Origin: Glandiceps talaboti
Taxonomy: Eukaryota; Hemichordata; Enteropneusta; Spengelidae
DNA: 64,000 nucleotides
Assembly: GCF_964340395.1 (NCBI RefSeq)
Contig: NC_135554.1
Span: forward strand, 9,683,475-9,747,474
Direction of reading: 5' to 3'
Part shown: piece by piece, positions 1-10,998 of the stretch
How the letters are laid out: each line of letters opens with the position of its first letter
Numbering within the stretch: position 1 is the stretch's first letter
Notes under the pieces: generated by a model
The model's database searches: none
Told to the model about the DNA's origin: nothing
Seen by the model: the letters and a program-made list of their open reading frames with translations, nothing else
Translations under genes and position numbers: made by a program

Positions 1-82
<82 letters not shown>

Positions 83-85
83 ATA
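1..85. repeat. AT/GT microsatellite at window edge
   Basis: Alternating AT dinucleotides pass into GT, AT and GT runs. Open frames across it (Cys-Val repeats) are artefacts of the repeat. Confidence 0.95.
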
Positions 86-361
86 TTTTAAATAATTTTG
101 TATTCTTTTTCTACCTGATTATTTTCCCCACTTTTGTTCACAATTTGTCAAGTCTGTACTTACCGAGTGCCTTATTATTAGGTGTAAATGACAAAGAGAT
201 AAAACTTGAAATAAATCTCAGACTAACTCATTCTTTATCGCAATGTGAAGTTCAACATTGATGACATCACCTGTGATTACATGATGTGTAACTTTCAGCA
301 TTGATCAGTGCATATCAACGGGAGTAACAGTCAACGAAAGTGTTTTAACTGCATGTCACAA

Positions 362-659
362 TCGTTTATAGCATACATATCTAGTATAAAAATGTACTGT
401 TTACATTTGCTTTAATTATCAGCCCAGTATGTGGTGTCTCTCAATGTAATCACTCCGTAAACAATGTTACCAGTACAAAGCACAAGTTAGTCATAAAATG
501 ACTAGAGAGTAAACATAAAATATCACAAGATGTCTTGGTTTCACTTTAAGCAATAGATACTCACAGTTGTAGCACTGATTATACCACATACTGGGGCTGA
601 TAATTAAAGTACATGTAAGAGTATACTTTTATACATGATGTATGGATGCTATAAATGAT
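362..659. mobile_element. hairpin MITE with ~90-bp terminal inverted repeats
   Basis: The left arm (about 362-445) contains TTTAATTATCAGCCCAGTAT. The right arm (about 565-659) contains its near-exact reverse complement around 'actggggctgataattaaag'. The arms also pair further out (tcgtttatagcatac against the end at about 659). There is no coding capacity. The length and long arms fit a non-autonomous foldback DNA transposon. No second copy was noticed in the window. Confidence 0.75.
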
Positions 660-1995
660 AGTGACAAGCAGTGAAAATGCTTTATTTGACTGTTACCTGT
701 TGTATTTGAGGCATGGCTATTTTTATCTGATTCGTGTCTTTCTTACTGTTTTCCTTGTCTGTAGGCATCATTCTACAGTGAACAACCATCGCAGATACCC
801 CATGTATATATCCATTTATTTGTTTCTTAACATAAGTTGTTTTTAGTTTTTATCAATTAAAACGCCTTCCCCACTGCTATAAAAAAAAAACTGGACATTC
901 AAACACCAATATTATAAATTAAAGTGCATCGCCTATAAGTTATAACGCATTGCATGATTACCAATGCAAGCATTCTATTCTGAGTTATCAGGTGCTATTT
1001 CAATTCATCAAACGTTTGAAAACGCTCACATAATTTTCATGGTGTGTTTAGTTTCCCCCCTCATTTGACTTGTGGCAATCAATAAAAACCAGTTAACAGG
1101 AAACAGAGAATTGTCTGATTCGATAAAAGTCTTACAAGAAACACTGCTTCATTTCGTTGTCAGGTGCAATATGATTTGTACCAACATCGCTAGATTTTGT
1201 TTGCATGAGATACACATGTACCTTCAGATGACCTATACTCTTAAATTATAAAAATTGTACATAAATTGATTTTGACAAGCCAGGCGATAAATTGTAACAG
1301 TGTATAGTAAGATCATATCACAGCAGACGACGTTCATTTTGTTTCAGGTTAACTCGCCTTCACTATTATATTTCCCAAAATACTGACTCTTTAGATGAAC
1401 ATCTATTTAAAGATGGCTGCATTTTTGTTTTGTCATGTATAGAAAGCTAAAGACATTTTCAAAACTTGCATGATCCATATAAATCAACCTTTCTGATTGG
1501 TCAATAAGTTGCATAATAATGGCATATTTTGGTCATGTGAGTGCATGCTTCATCCATGAAAATTATATCTGTGTGTTCAAGGGTTTGTATGTATTGACCC
1601 CTAGATAATTCCAGATGCACATGCTGACTTCAAGGCAGTTGGTTACTTGGGGAATTCTTAATTTGATTCACTTCTTACATTTCCATTCCAGTCCTGCAGT
1701 CTTTCCTTTGCTGATAATTGTGATCATTTCGTTAATATTTTTCATGACTTTTTTGGGTCAAAACTTGCAATAGAAGCTGTATCAAGCAATGCTGAAAGAA
1801 TTCTGTTAATATTCTAGCACCTCTTTTGAATCAAAAAATTCCTTTGCTGTCATTATATCTGTTTCGATGTTTAAAATCTAGTTCCAAATAAAAGTATCAT
1901 TCTTGCCACCTGGTATTTTTTACCTGATAACTAATAATGAACCCAGCTTTGATAAGGAATTTGGCGGATTAAGATGACATCATGTATGCTGCTTT

Positions 1996-2112
1996 GTTAC
2001 TGTGGAAACAGGGTTGGTGTGGCATTTCACTGATGGGACACACACAGATGGCCTACACACTTAGGATGTAGGTGATCAGTGATACACCAACCCAGTTTCT
2101 GCTGTAAATAAC
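1996..2112. mobile_element. short hairpin MITE fragment
   Basis: The arm 'ggttggtgtggcatttcac' (about 2012) pairs with the reverse complement of the right arm, which contains 'gatacaccaacccagtttc'. The core motif (GGTTGGTGTnnCACTGATG) resembles the arms of the larger hairpin at 12730-13119, so the two may be related. Confidence 0.55.
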
Positions 2113-2168
2113 TATCTGGACTTGAATAAGGAAATACAAAGGTTCCAGATGTACACTACTTGGAAAAT

Positions 2169-2470
2169 GGCCGTATGGATAATGATTGGGGTGTTAATTT
2201 TGCATTTTGCATTTCAATGTGAACCAGCATATACCAAGTCTGTGTTTGTAACTCAATAAATTGCAAAATGTTATGTGTAAAATGTTTGTTCTTCTACGTA
2301 CAATAACAAACATTTTATACATTTTTGTAGCGTTTTTGCACTGTATTGAGTTTCAAACAGAGATGTGGTCATTGTTTTTTCACATTTATTTTTCAAGTTA
2401 GAAGCCATGATAAAACTGTTTTATAAAATGAAAAATCCAAAATAAATACCCAATCCTCGTCCATATGGCC
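2169..2470. mobile_element. MITE with GGCCATATGGA-type termini, copy 1
   Basis: The left end reads ggccgtatggataatgattg. The right end, reverse-complemented, reads ggccatatggacgaggattg and continues gtatttattttgg. The interior phrase 'accaagtctgtgtttgt' recurs at about 16438, and 'agaagccatgataa' recurs at about 16555. These mark at least two further copies or fragments downstream of the SZT2-like gene. Confidence 0.75.
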
Positions 2471-3088
2471 TTAAGATACTATTGGATGCATGCATGGCTT
2501 TATTCCATTCTTAATTTATAATACTGTGTATATTTTTTGATGCTAACAAATTTATATTGTATAATATTTTGTTACATTTTTTATTTCATTATGCATATAT
2601 TTGAAAACTGAATCAAACATTCATTTTTCATTTGTTGACATTGGAATGTTAGAAGCATTTCCTTTGGTTTATGAATTAATGTAGTTGTAATGTGATTGCA
2701 GACAAAATGGAAGAAGTCATGTTGCTTTAAACTTTTTTGAAATAACATCACTGCTTATGCTTTGAATGGTACTATTTTTTTGTAACTTATATATATAATT
2801 ATATATTATATATTTACACATTGCCTGTTATGATTCAATATTATGTTTCTGTAATATTCTTTATTTTCAAGGAATTTGATTTCACTAATTTCATTCGCCG
2901 TTTATTTCTTAAACTTTTTATTTTCACGTACTCAAAGAAATATATAAAAAGTCAGGATGGAAAAGATATATTGAAGGATACCAAATCATGACAGAGACAT
3001 CGATGGAAAAAAAGCAAAATATAATTCCAAAAGAAAATAAAGTTTTTTACAGATTTAAAAATCAGAGCAAATAGCGGAATGTGCATGT

Positions 3089-3735
3089 TCTAAGCTACTG
3101 CTATGGAATTCAAGCCATTGGCAAACTAAGATAGACACAAACTAAAATTGTTGGTGATATACTACTATGGAAATCAAGCTATAGGCAAACTAAGATAGAC
3201 ACAAACTAAAACTGTTGTTGATATACTACTATGGAAATCAAGCTATAGGCAAACTAAGATAGACACAAACTAAAACTGTTGTTGATATACTACTATGGAA
3301 ATCAAGCTATAGGCAAACTAAGATAGACACAAACTAAAACTGTTGTTGATATACTACTATGGAAATCAAGCTGTAGGCAAGCTAAGACACTAACTAAAAC
3401 TATTGTTGATACTACTATGGAAATCAAGCTATAGGCAAACTAAGATAGACACAAACTAAAACTATTGTTGATACTACTATGGAAATCAAGCTATAGACAA
3501 ACTAAGATAGACACAAACTAAAACTGTTGTTGATATACTACTATGGAAATCAAGCTATAGGCAAACTAAGATAGACACAAACTAAAACTATTGTTGATAT
3601 ACTACTATGGAATTCAAGCCATAGGCAAACTAAAATAGACAAACTAAAACTGTTGTTGATATACTACTATGGAATTCAAGCTATAGGTAAACTAAGATGG
3701 CCACTAAGTAAAACTATCATTGTTATATCTGGTAG
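3089..3735. repeat. 64-bp tandem array (~10 units), MITE-derived
   Basis: About ten units of roughly 64 bp; clear starts of 'ataggcaaactaag' lie at 3181, 3245 and 3309. Each unit carries 'ctaagatagacacaaactaa' followed by 'aactgttgttgatatactac' and 'tatggaaatcaagct'. The middle units are almost identical and the edge units diverge (one shortened near 3373-3430), as expected of an array growing by unequal exchange. The same phrase forms the terminal inverted repeat of the MITEs at 13907-14294 and 61266-61584. Confidence 0.9.
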
Positions 3736-3794
3736 TTTACTCATTTTTCAAGTGGTCAATAAGAGATGTCTTTTGGTATGTAGTGCTAGAGATA

Positions 3795-4160
3795 CGGCAG
3801 AAATATCGTGCTTATCATACACATTTTACAATTTTACAAGAACAATTTAGATAGATAAGAAACAGGCTTCCCACAGACCACTCATTACAAATATAAACAA
3901 CACCGTCCAACCCCAACTGATGTCCTTGTCTGTGCACAGACGCACACAATAATTTGAGTGTGTTTGCATGGTTCCCCATAGTGACATGTGTGCAAATACT
4001 GTGCCTGCTTGTTGGCAGGAGTGTGGTGTTGTTTATATTTGTATTGAGTGGTCTGTGGCAAGCCTGTTTCTTATCTATCTAAATTGTTCTTTTGGAACAT
4101 GATAAAGTGTGTATGATATGCATATTCTTTCGGGGACCCTTCAATATTTCTGCTGTAAAG
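3795..4160. mobile_element. hairpin MITE next to the 64-bp array
   Basis: There is a near-perfect inverted repeat: 3839 onward (agaacaatttagatagataa, then gaaacaggcttcccacagac) pairs with the sequence ending at 4090. Weaker pairing extends outward to 'cagaaatat' on each side (about 3800 and 4155). The loop is small and non-coding. Confidence 0.8.
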
Positions 4161-4379
4161 TAGCAATAGTGTGTAGTACACTGAGTGAGGGTGAATGTTT
4201 TGCTACTTGATGAAAACTTACCTTCAGCAATGCCTCTCTACTGTGACTGTAACATAACTATTGAGTCCCCTAAAATGAAAATGTTGTAACTAGGTTTATC
4301 TTAGTTTGTTGATAGCGTGATTTCCGTAGTAGTATCAGCTAACAACCACACTGACTATTTGTTTGTTATTTCTTTACAG

Positions 4380-4593
4380 TTATCAGTACTCTTCACCCAT
4401 GAGTGTGACAAGTTTAAAGACCTGATACACGTCAATTCATTTACATTTGATTTCCATCTACGCTGCATCCAATCCTACCTGGCAGGCAGACAAATCATAT
4501 TCCAACAGGGTTACCATGTCACCAGTTTTCTATCCGATTTTATCAAGTTCTACACCCCGGGTCCCAATTTCTCACGCAGTCATATATATGAAG
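4380..4593 (+). CDS. SZT2: SZT2-like protein, coding exon (5th from 3' end)
   Basis: This is the first exon of the gene that I can place in the window. It follows a pyrimidine-rich acceptor ending tttacag (4379) and ends at a gtatgt donor (4594). It is in phase 0 and leaves one base over. The peptide runs from LSVLFTHECDKFKDLIHVNS through FTFDFHLRCIQSYLAGRQ to SRSHIYEG. The 'YDFHLR'-type motif and the order of motifs across five exons resemble the extreme C-terminal region of SZT2. SZT2 is the large scaffold subunit of KICSTOR, which holds GATOR1 at the lysosome and restrains mTORC1 when amino acids are low. The family call rests on remembered motif resemblance and was not searched. The rest of a protein of more than 3000 residues must lie to the left. 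No further exon was recognised in 1-4300, so the preceding intron is probably over 4 kb. Confidence 0.65.
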
Positions 4594-5209
4594 GTATGTC
4601 ACGCAATTGTTATATTTTTGTACATTAGAAGTTCTCATTAGAAGTTCTCACCACTCTAAGTATCTTACATCCTTCTTAATCCTCCACAATAGTTCTCTTA
4701 CATTTTACTGTATACCGGTGTTTTATTTATACAGAAGTACATAAAGAATGGGTAAAACAGTCTTGATCAATAAATACAATCTGATGTTTAGAATTAATAT
4801 TCTTTATCAAGGATAAAGGCAAGATATAAGTAGAACACAGCCTGACTTACATCTGTGTAATAACTGAAAATGGAGATATAATATATACCGGGTATATATA
4901 CCCTATAAAGGCACAAGATCAACCCTATAAAGGCACATGTTCAACTTTATGTTTCTGTTTTTTCTGAAATCACAAATAATTGTAGGTGATGTAAAATCAT
5001 GAAATGACTCTCCAGAACTCATAGTTTATGAAAATGTCTATTTCCTGGAGTGACATTCCCCTTTAAAATATTCTTTCCATTGAATTTTCATAATGAAAAC
5101 ATTAGACTGGATTAAATATGATCATAATTTTACAATACATGTAACTATTTTTGATAATCATAAATGTTAGTGATTTGATATACAAAGCCATGTATTTTGT
5201 TATTAACAG

Positions 5210-5367
5210 GTACTATGTCATTCCGAAGTGAACACACCCCAGCAGACTTACTATTTGAGTATATGTTACAACATGCACACAATTATTCAATGAAAGCAAT
5301 GCGTATGGTAAATAAAGCCTCACCTGATGCCGACAACTCGGAAGTACGGGACCATGAATATATTATG
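5210..5367 (+). CDS. SZT2: SZT2-like protein, coding exon (4th from 3' end)
   Basis: The acceptor is ttattaacag (5209) and the donor gtatgt (5368). The first two bases complete a Gly codon split with the previous exon, and the exon ends in phase 0. The peptide continues TMSFRSEHTPADLLFEYMLQ, then HAHNYSMKAMRMVNK, and ends VRDHEYIM. A 'YMLQHAH' stretch with conserved spacing supports continuity with the exon at 4380. The following intron (5368-11832) carries the DIRS-like element. Confidence 0.7.
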
Positions 5368-5477
5368 GTATGTGTACAATCTCTCTGGATGTCCAACATC
5401 AATGCCTAGTTCTGCTGTGTATGCAGATAAGTTTGTAAAGGGGTACTAGATCTGTCTAACTACAGTTTGATTGCACA

Positions 5478-5520
<43 letters not shown>

Positions 5521-5747
5521 GGTTGAGCCAGGGCTTGAAGTAAAACAGATAATTTGGTAAAAAGACAAAATGTCAGACTCAAGACTAAAAACATTTTAAT
5601 CAACATTTTAGCAGATGACCATCATCAGGAATAATAAAGTGTAGTGTACGACTTTGATTTGACATTATAATTCAGCCAACTAGTCATATCATACATTACA
5701 CCTTATGAGTCCAGAGGAAGACCAAAACATAGAATTTGTAATAAGTA
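5368..5747. other. intron segment with (TTG)n microsatellite
   Basis: This is SZT2-like intron sequence upstream of the DIRS element. It contains a TTG trinucleotide run at about 5479-5521. Nothing else is recognised. Confidence 0.8.
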
Positions 5748-5759
5748 ATTCTGTTCATC

Positions 5760-5895
5760 GAAAATACTCACCTTTATTATACTACTATTGGGTTACCCTT
5801 TTGCTTTTAGCCTAACTTCGCAAAATAAAGTCGTGACCCCTGACCCACCTGTGGCTATCCCATGATGCCCCTTTTCCCGCCAGTACTAAATTTTG
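5760..5895. repeat. DIRS left inverted terminal repeat
   Basis: It starts at 'cgaaaatactcacctttatt' and ends at 'cagtactaaattttg'. By eye it is an exact reverse complement of 11068-11203. The 12 bases outside it (5748-5759, aattctgttcat) are the unique left end. Confidence 0.9.
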
Positions 5896-6171
5896 CGAGC
5901 GAAAGAAGACGTATATTTTCTTCGCTCACGACAAATTAGCCTTTTCAAGCCTTGGTGGATTTTTATAGCTGACTTCTGTGGCACCCAAGTCCCTGGAAAC
6001 CCAGCTGAGTCCTTTCTTTTATTCTTTTCATTCAATTGTGCTTGTTTTAAGCTTCGCTTTTCTTTGTTTGTTCTGTTTGTATTGAGCGGTCGTCTATTGT
6101 ATTCCGTTACACGACCGTTTCATTCTTTTTCCGCTTTTGACTATTGTTTGTTTAAAGCGTGTTTTCAAACC

Positions 6172-8466
6172 ATGCTTCCGAACCAAAAGAAGGGGTCTTG
6201 TGGACATGTTTTCCACATAGAGGACCTCCACAAATTTTGCCCTTCTTGTCGGAAGTGTTCCCGTACTTCACCATGCAAAACTGTATGCGGTCATTGGGCA
6301 GACGATCAGTGGCAGGAATTCGATAAACCTATTGAATCGTCACGTAAACCAAAATCAAAGCAGAGTAAGCGGACCTCCGCTGCTCCGAGCACTGATTTAG
6401 ATAAATTTTCAGGTAAGTCTTGTGTAAGTGTGGGTTCTCCCACGACAAAACGCCCTTCTGAGGGCGAGGTCTTAACCACAACGGGTTCTGAAGTACGGGT
6501 TTCTCGTGGACCTATGCAGGACTCGTCCGATAAGGGACGTCCTGATACGGGTATTGTTAGTGGAGAGTGTCCTGTAATTACAGACAGCCCCTCTTCCTAC
6601 AAAGCTGATTCTCGTTCTCCGTCTCCGACACCTCAATATAGCGGTCGGTTTCGAGAACCTCCCAGGCGAACTGACGTAAACCCTTCGAGCCGTCCACATA
6701 CCGTTCAAGGGTCGTTCAGTGAACGTCAAACCATGCCGTCGAATAGTCTAGATTCTTCGCGTGGGGTAATACCGGAAGTCAAAAGACGCACTTCCCGTCC
6801 TACCGCTAGCGGATCACATGATCAGTCACCTGATCCTAGGTCGATACCATGGCCTCCTACGGGGACGCTACCATATCCATTCAATGCTATGGGCTACCCA
6901 CAAGGTGAAACTTCCACAGATTTGGATCCAAGACAAAATCCACTTCCTTGGACTGCCTTTGGCCAACCTACAGGGTTTTGGCCTCCACCTAATTATTGGT
7001 CACCTTATGGTTACCCCCCCACCATGGATACCCATCAGTCTAGGGGTCCCTGGGGAGGAGGGGATAGAGATAGAGAGAGGTCACGGCCGCCTTATGACCG
7101 TTCCCAGTGCCACCGTCGTTCACGCAATCCGCAAACGGAACGTGACATAGGGGTACTTCGATCTCGCAGAGATCGCTCTCGTTCCCCACGCCGCTCGCAC
7201 AGTCCACCGAGGCGCGGGGATCGTAGATCATCGCTTTCACCGAGACGCTCTTCCAGACCACGCATGCCGGTAACGCGTGAAGAGCGTTCTCCCTCGTCTT
7301 CACCGACACGTTTCTGCCGCTTACAGGGCGAACGTTTCGGATCCCTATGGAGACGCGATCCCGATGAAATGTCCTTAACGGCCCCAGAGGATCGCGACCT
7401 CCTTGGGGGCGCTGACCATTCGGATGACGATCGGGTTAGACTGCCGCCCTCTGAATCAGAGGGGAGAGCGCCCTCTCCGGAACGCTTTGCTGATATTCCA
7501 TTTAGTCAATGCGTTGAATGGGTTTATCAACAGTTCCCAGATAAATGTACCCGTCCCACTGCAACGAATTCGGTACAGTCTGAGACAAGCTTAGCATTGG
7601 AGGGCCAGCTCGAACAGACGGAGTATCAACCTGCTACACTCCCCCTCTCAGCTATGGTCACTTCAGTACAGGGTAGAGTGTCCTCAGAGGTTTGTGGCAA
7701 GGGTCCAGGTCAGCCGCCAATGCGAATGAATAGGTACCCTTGGTTCCGCTATCCAGGGAAACCTTATCGTACCCACGCAACCGATCAACGTGTCAACTTT
7801 CCAGAGCTGGACACTGATGCTGACGCTGTTGACCAAGATCGTGATGGTTTTAAGAATACTACCATTGATAATAAACACTTATCACGGTTAGGAGAAGGAT
7901 ACGCATTATCCCTTCGGATATTCTCCTCTATCGATTGGTTCCTTGCTACTACGGTGTCAGAGATGAGGTCCGCCCATCCTGACTCACAGAAGATATTTCG
8001 TCTGATGCAGGTAGTTAATAAAGCACTTAGCCACGTGACTGAGCAAACGACTAGGTCACGTGCTGCCTTGTTACTCCTTCAGCGAGATGCTTTTCTGCGT
8101 CGTAACTCAATTGTGTTGCCAACAGAATTAAAACAGGAAGTTCGCGCAGCACCGATTGATGCACCTTCTCTATTTGCTGGCACTTTGACTTCTATAGCTA
8201 ACCGTGCCAGCGAAGCAAAGCAGCGGGAGCGTTTGATTTTTGACACTCCTCGTTCGAAACCGCATACAAACTTCAAACAGTCCCCAGTCAGTAGTAAGTC
8301 CCCTGTGACAAACATCTCACGAGGTTCACAGAGGGGTCGAGGACGGGGCAGACAGACTTCCCGAGGCCGTGGTAGAGGCAAGCCTCAGTGGTCTGTGACG
8401 AACAAAGACAGCAAACCCGGACCACCCTCAGAGAGGGGTGCAAGTGGTTTCGCGCAACATTCCTGA
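6172..8466 (+). CDS. DIRS gag-like ORF1 protein
   Basis: The ORF gives 764 aa from the first plausible ATG (6172). The frame stays open further upstream, to 5893 inside the left ITR, but without a convincing ATG. The N-terminus has a Cys/His-rich patch (about residues 8-40: CGHVF, CPSCRKC, CKTVCGHW) typical of DIRS gag proteins. The centre is Pro/Ser-rich. A strongly basic RS-type tract (about residues 320-430, with RDRSRSPRRSHSPPRRGDR) and a Gly/Arg tail (RGRGRGRQTSRGRGRGK) are likely nucleic-acid-binding. The stop overlaps the start of the RT region in another frame. In the element cycle this protein would package the RNA. No stop codon or frameshift is visible, in contrast to the RT region. 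Confidence 0.8.
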   Translation: MLPNQKKGSCGHVFHIEDLHKFCPSCRKCSRTSPCKTVCGHWADDQWQEFDKPIESSRKPKSKQSKRTSAAPSTDLDKFSGKSCVSVGSPTTKRPSEGEVLTTTGSEVRVSRGPMQDSSDKGRPDTGIVSGECPVITDSPSSYKADSRSPSPTPQYSGRFREPPRRTDVNPSSRPHTVQGSFSERQTMPSNSLDSSRGVIPEVKRRTSRPTASGSHDQSPDPRSIPWPPTGTLPYPFNAMGYPQGETSTDLDPRQNPLPWTAFGQPTGFWPPPNYWSPYGYPPTMDTHQSRGPWGGGDRDRERSRPPYDRSQCHRRSRNPQTERDIGVLRSRRDRSRSPRRSHSPPRRGDRRSSLSPRRSSRPRMPVTREERSPSSSPTRFCRLQGERFGSLWRRDPDEMSLTAPEDRDLLGGADHSDDDRVRLPPSESEGRAPSPERFADIPFSQCVEWVYQQFPDKCTRPTATNSVQSETSLALEGQLEQTEYQPATLPLSAMVTSVQGRVSSEVCGKGPGQPPMRMNRYPWFRYPGKPYRTHATDQRVNFPELDTDADAVDQDRDGFKNTTIDNKHLSRLGEGYALSLRIFSSIDWFLATTVSEMRSAHPDSQKIFRLMQVVNKALSHVTEQTTRSRAALLLLQRDAFLRRNSIVLPTELKQEVRAAPIDAPSLFAGTLTSIANRASEAKQRERLIFDTPRSKPHTNFKQSPVSSKSPVTNISRGSQRGRGRGRQTSRGRGRGKPQWSVTNKDSKPGPPSERGASGFAQHS

Positions 8467-9800
8467 CGGTGCTCCCGTCTTCTTTGCCGCCCCTACTACA
8501 CCCTCTCAATCAAGCGTAGGGCCAGTAGGGGGAAGGCTCCTGTCATTCACCAAAGAGTGGCAGCTGATTACCGACGATTCCTTGGTTCTTTCAATAGTAA
8601 GAGAGGGTTATCGCCTAGAGTTCGAACGTCACCCACCACTTACAATGTCTCCCTTTGTCACAGTGCTTCCAGGCAACAAGCAAAAAAGAGAAGCTCTGTT
8701 AGAAGCAATTCAAAAAAGGGGTAGTCAGACAGGTGAACGCTACCAATGCAGGTCCAGGGTTTTACAACCACCTGTTTTTGGTGCCAAAAAAACCGGGGGG
8801 GTGGCGCCCAATTCTGAACCTAACAGCACTGAACCAATTCATGACCGTGTCCAAGTTCAAGATGGAGACCACGCGATCCATTCTCGCCGCTGTTCAGCCA
8901 GGGGAATGGATGGCGTCAATCGATCTAAAGGACACATATTTTCATGTACCGATTCACGATTCTGGCGCCCATCATTACACCCCCTCTCTTTCAAGGATCC
9001 TATTCGTCCGTCTCTCCGCTTGCACCTGCTTTGATGGGTGGACGAGAACAATTTGCTAGAAGGGAGGTCCCTAGCGTATCAAAAAGCGAACCTGTCCCTT
9101 TTCACCGATGCTTCGAAAGAGGGATGGGGAGCCCACTGCGACTCCCAGGTGGCCTCAGGTCAGTGGGGGGGGGAGTAACAAGTCAGAGACACATCAACTG
9201 GTTAGAACTCAAGGCAGTCTTTCTAGCCCTAGTGCAATTCGAGACTCTGGTGTCGGCTCGCCACGTACTGCTCCACTCCGACAATACGACAGTGGTAGCA
9301 TATGTAAACAAATGGGGGGCACAAAGTCACCAGACCTCTGTTATCTGCTCTGGGACATGATGTTTTGGTGCAAAGAGAGGGACATAACCCTAAGAGCACG
9401 ACATCTCCCCCAGGAGGTAGCAAATCAGGTCTTCGCTCACTGGGGAACCCCCCTGCTGGATCTCTTTGCAACTTACCACAACGCAAAACTGCCAATGTTC
9501 GTAGCTCCAACTCCGGACACAAGGGCATTAGCAATGGATGCGCTGTCAATCTCATGGGAGGGAATATTAGCGTATGCTTACCCTCCAATAGTGATTCTTC
9601 CTCTGGTCCTTCGCAAGGTACAGGAGGAGGATGTAGTCCTTATTCTGATAGCACCGCTATGGCCAAATCGGTCTTGGTTCCCTTGGCTTCTGTCTCTTCT
9701 AGTAGATTGCCCAATTCGGCTTCCACAGAGGACAGACCTTCTCTCTCAGGGTCGGAGCATTGTTCACCCCAGCCCAGAGAGTTTTCATCTTCACGTATTC
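8467..9800 (+). pseudogene. DIRS RT / RNase H / C-terminal domain, broken
   Basis: Fragments of one former ORF lie in three frames. RT N-terminal sequence (LVPKKPGGWRPILNLTALNQ, then SIDLKDTYFHVPIHDS) is followed too soon (near 8970-9035) by the pre-RNase H linker and RNase H (LSLFTDASKEGWGAHC; NWLELKAVFLAL; LHSDNTTVVAYVN). The palm segment that normally carries the catalytic Asp-Asp motif is missing. After RNase H comes the DIRS-specific domain (DLFATYHNAKLPMF and DALSISWEGILAYAYPP, about 9450-9600). Frameshifts are visible near 8735 (A/G run), near 9160-9180 (G run) and near 9350. The region is inactive in this copy. Confidence 0.88.
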
Positions 9801-10855
9801 AAACTATCGAGAAATCCCTCGTTCAGAAAGGATTTTCTATTGACTCTGCCGCGGTTATCGCAAGACCGCAGCGGGCAAGTACTCTCAGCACTTACAACAG
9901 CAAATGGGAACGATTTTGTGATTGGTGTCAGCGAAGGCAGATTGATCCAATCCATATCACTACCAGAGACTTTGCAGACTTCTTGTTAGATCTCTTTAAT
10001 GTTAAGAAATTTGCTGTAAAAACTATAATGGTATACCGCGCAGCAATTGCATCTACCATTAAGAGTACAGGAGGCAAAGACTTTGGTCAAGATAAAGTTT
10101 TGTCTAGCATGATTAGGCATTTCCATATCAAGCGTCCTCCTAAACCTATTTCGGTCCCTCAGTGGAATCTCGCATTAGTCCTGAGGGTACTGGAGAAAGC
10201 TCCCTTTGAACCTATGCAATCAGTTTCATTGAGAGCAATGACACTCAAAACAGTCTTCCTCTTGGCCTTAGCGTCTGGCAGAAGACGCAGTGAGATCCAT
10301 GCTTTAGATGTGAGCAAGGGGAGAATTACCTGGTCTGAATCACAAGTAATTCTCAGGCCTCACCCATCTTTCTTAGCAAAGAACCAGGTACTGGGGTCTT
10401 TTTCTTCCCCCATTACCCTTCTTCCTCTCTCTAATTTGGTAGGTTCTGACAAACAAGAGAGATTACTTTGTCCGGTTCGAGCCATACGTTGGTATTTGCA
10501 TCGTACAAACTCATTCAGAGGAGAGAGATCACGTCTCTTCATCCCTTATGACTCCGACAACAAGAGCGATTGTTCGGCAGCCATAATTTCTAAGTGGATT
10601 ATTCAGACAGTCAGATGGGCATACCAGGAAGCATCTGATGATAGTTTAAGGTTATCCCGGGTCACAGCCCATGAAGTTAGAGCCATCTCAACTTCTTGGG
10701 CAGTACATGCAGGAATTCCAGTAGCAGAAGTGATCAAAGCTGCTACCTGGCGTTCTCCTAATTCTTTTATAAGCTACTATCTTAGAGATATGGCCCAGGA
10801 TGCATCTGAATTGCAGTCTCTGGGTCCAGTCTGTGTCAGTCAGCACATTGTATAA
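9554..10855 (+). CDS. DIRS tyrosine recombinase
   Basis: The open frame ends at a TAA (10853-10855). The ATG at 9554 is the first in-frame one, and recognisable recombinase sequence begins near 9780, so the start is uncertain. The N-terminal SAM-like core-binding part reads RASTLSTYNSKWERFCDWCQ. The catalytic part shows the first Arg in LALASGRRRSEIHALD, the H-x-x-R box in TAHEVRAISTSWA, Trp in KAATWRSPNSF, and the nucleophile region SYYLRDM. The full R-H-R-W-Y set is therefore present. The protein would cut and rejoin circular element DNA at the target. Its 5' part overlaps the RT/RNase H frame, as is usual in DIRS elements. It could still act in trans if expressed (inference). Confidence 0.88.
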   Translation: MGGNISVCLPSNSDSSSGPSQGTGGGCSPYSDSTAMAKSVLVPLASVSSSRLPNSASTEDRPSLSGSEHCSPQPREFSSSRIQTIEKSLVQKGFSIDSAAVIARPQRASTLSTYNSKWERFCDWCQRRQIDPIHITTRDFADFLLDLFNVKKFAVKTIMVYRAAIASTIKSTGGKDFGQDKVLSSMIRHFHIKRPPKPISVPQWNLALVLRVLEKAPFEPMQSVSLRAMTLKTVFLLALASGRRRSEIHALDVSKGRITWSESQVILRPHPSFLAKNQVLGSFSSPITLLPLSNLVGSDKQERLLCPVRAIRWYLHRTNSFRGERSRLFIPYDSDNKSDCSAAIISKWIIQTVRWAYQEASDDSLRLSRVTAHEVRAISTSWAVHAGIPVAEVIKAATWRSPNSFISYYLRDMAQDASELQSLGPVCVSQHIV

Positions 10856-10900
10856 TTGGGATGTCAGGAACTCCCCCCTCCTAATTGGCTGACAAATTCT

Positions 10901-10998
10901 AACCCAATAGTAGTATAATAAAGGTGAGTATTTTCGATGAACAGAATTGAAGTTTCTACCGAAACTAATTTCTGTGAAGAGAAAATACTCACCTTTAT
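10901..10998. repeat. DIRS internal complementary region
   Basis: The first half (10901-10948) is the reverse complement of the left end, including unique bases 5748-5759. The second half (10945-10998) is the reverse complement of the right end, including 11204-11239. The two meet at AATT (10945-10948). This is the template for completing and circularising the ends in DIRS replication, and it fixes both element boundaries. Confidence 0.9.

Noticed and set aside
3089-3735. Considered as a CRISPR-like array
   Set aside because: Units are contiguous, without variable spacers. The context is a eukaryotic intron and the unit matches MITE arms.
1-4300. Search for further upstream SZT2-like exons
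   Set aside because: No stretch had both splice sites and a convincing peptide in the right phase. The ORFs at 655-846 and 3653-3850 are AT-rich or repeat-derived.
6818-7309. Alternative-frame ORFs inside DIRS gag
   Set aside because: They overlap the long gag frame, have no family resemblance, and their openness comes from gag's composition.
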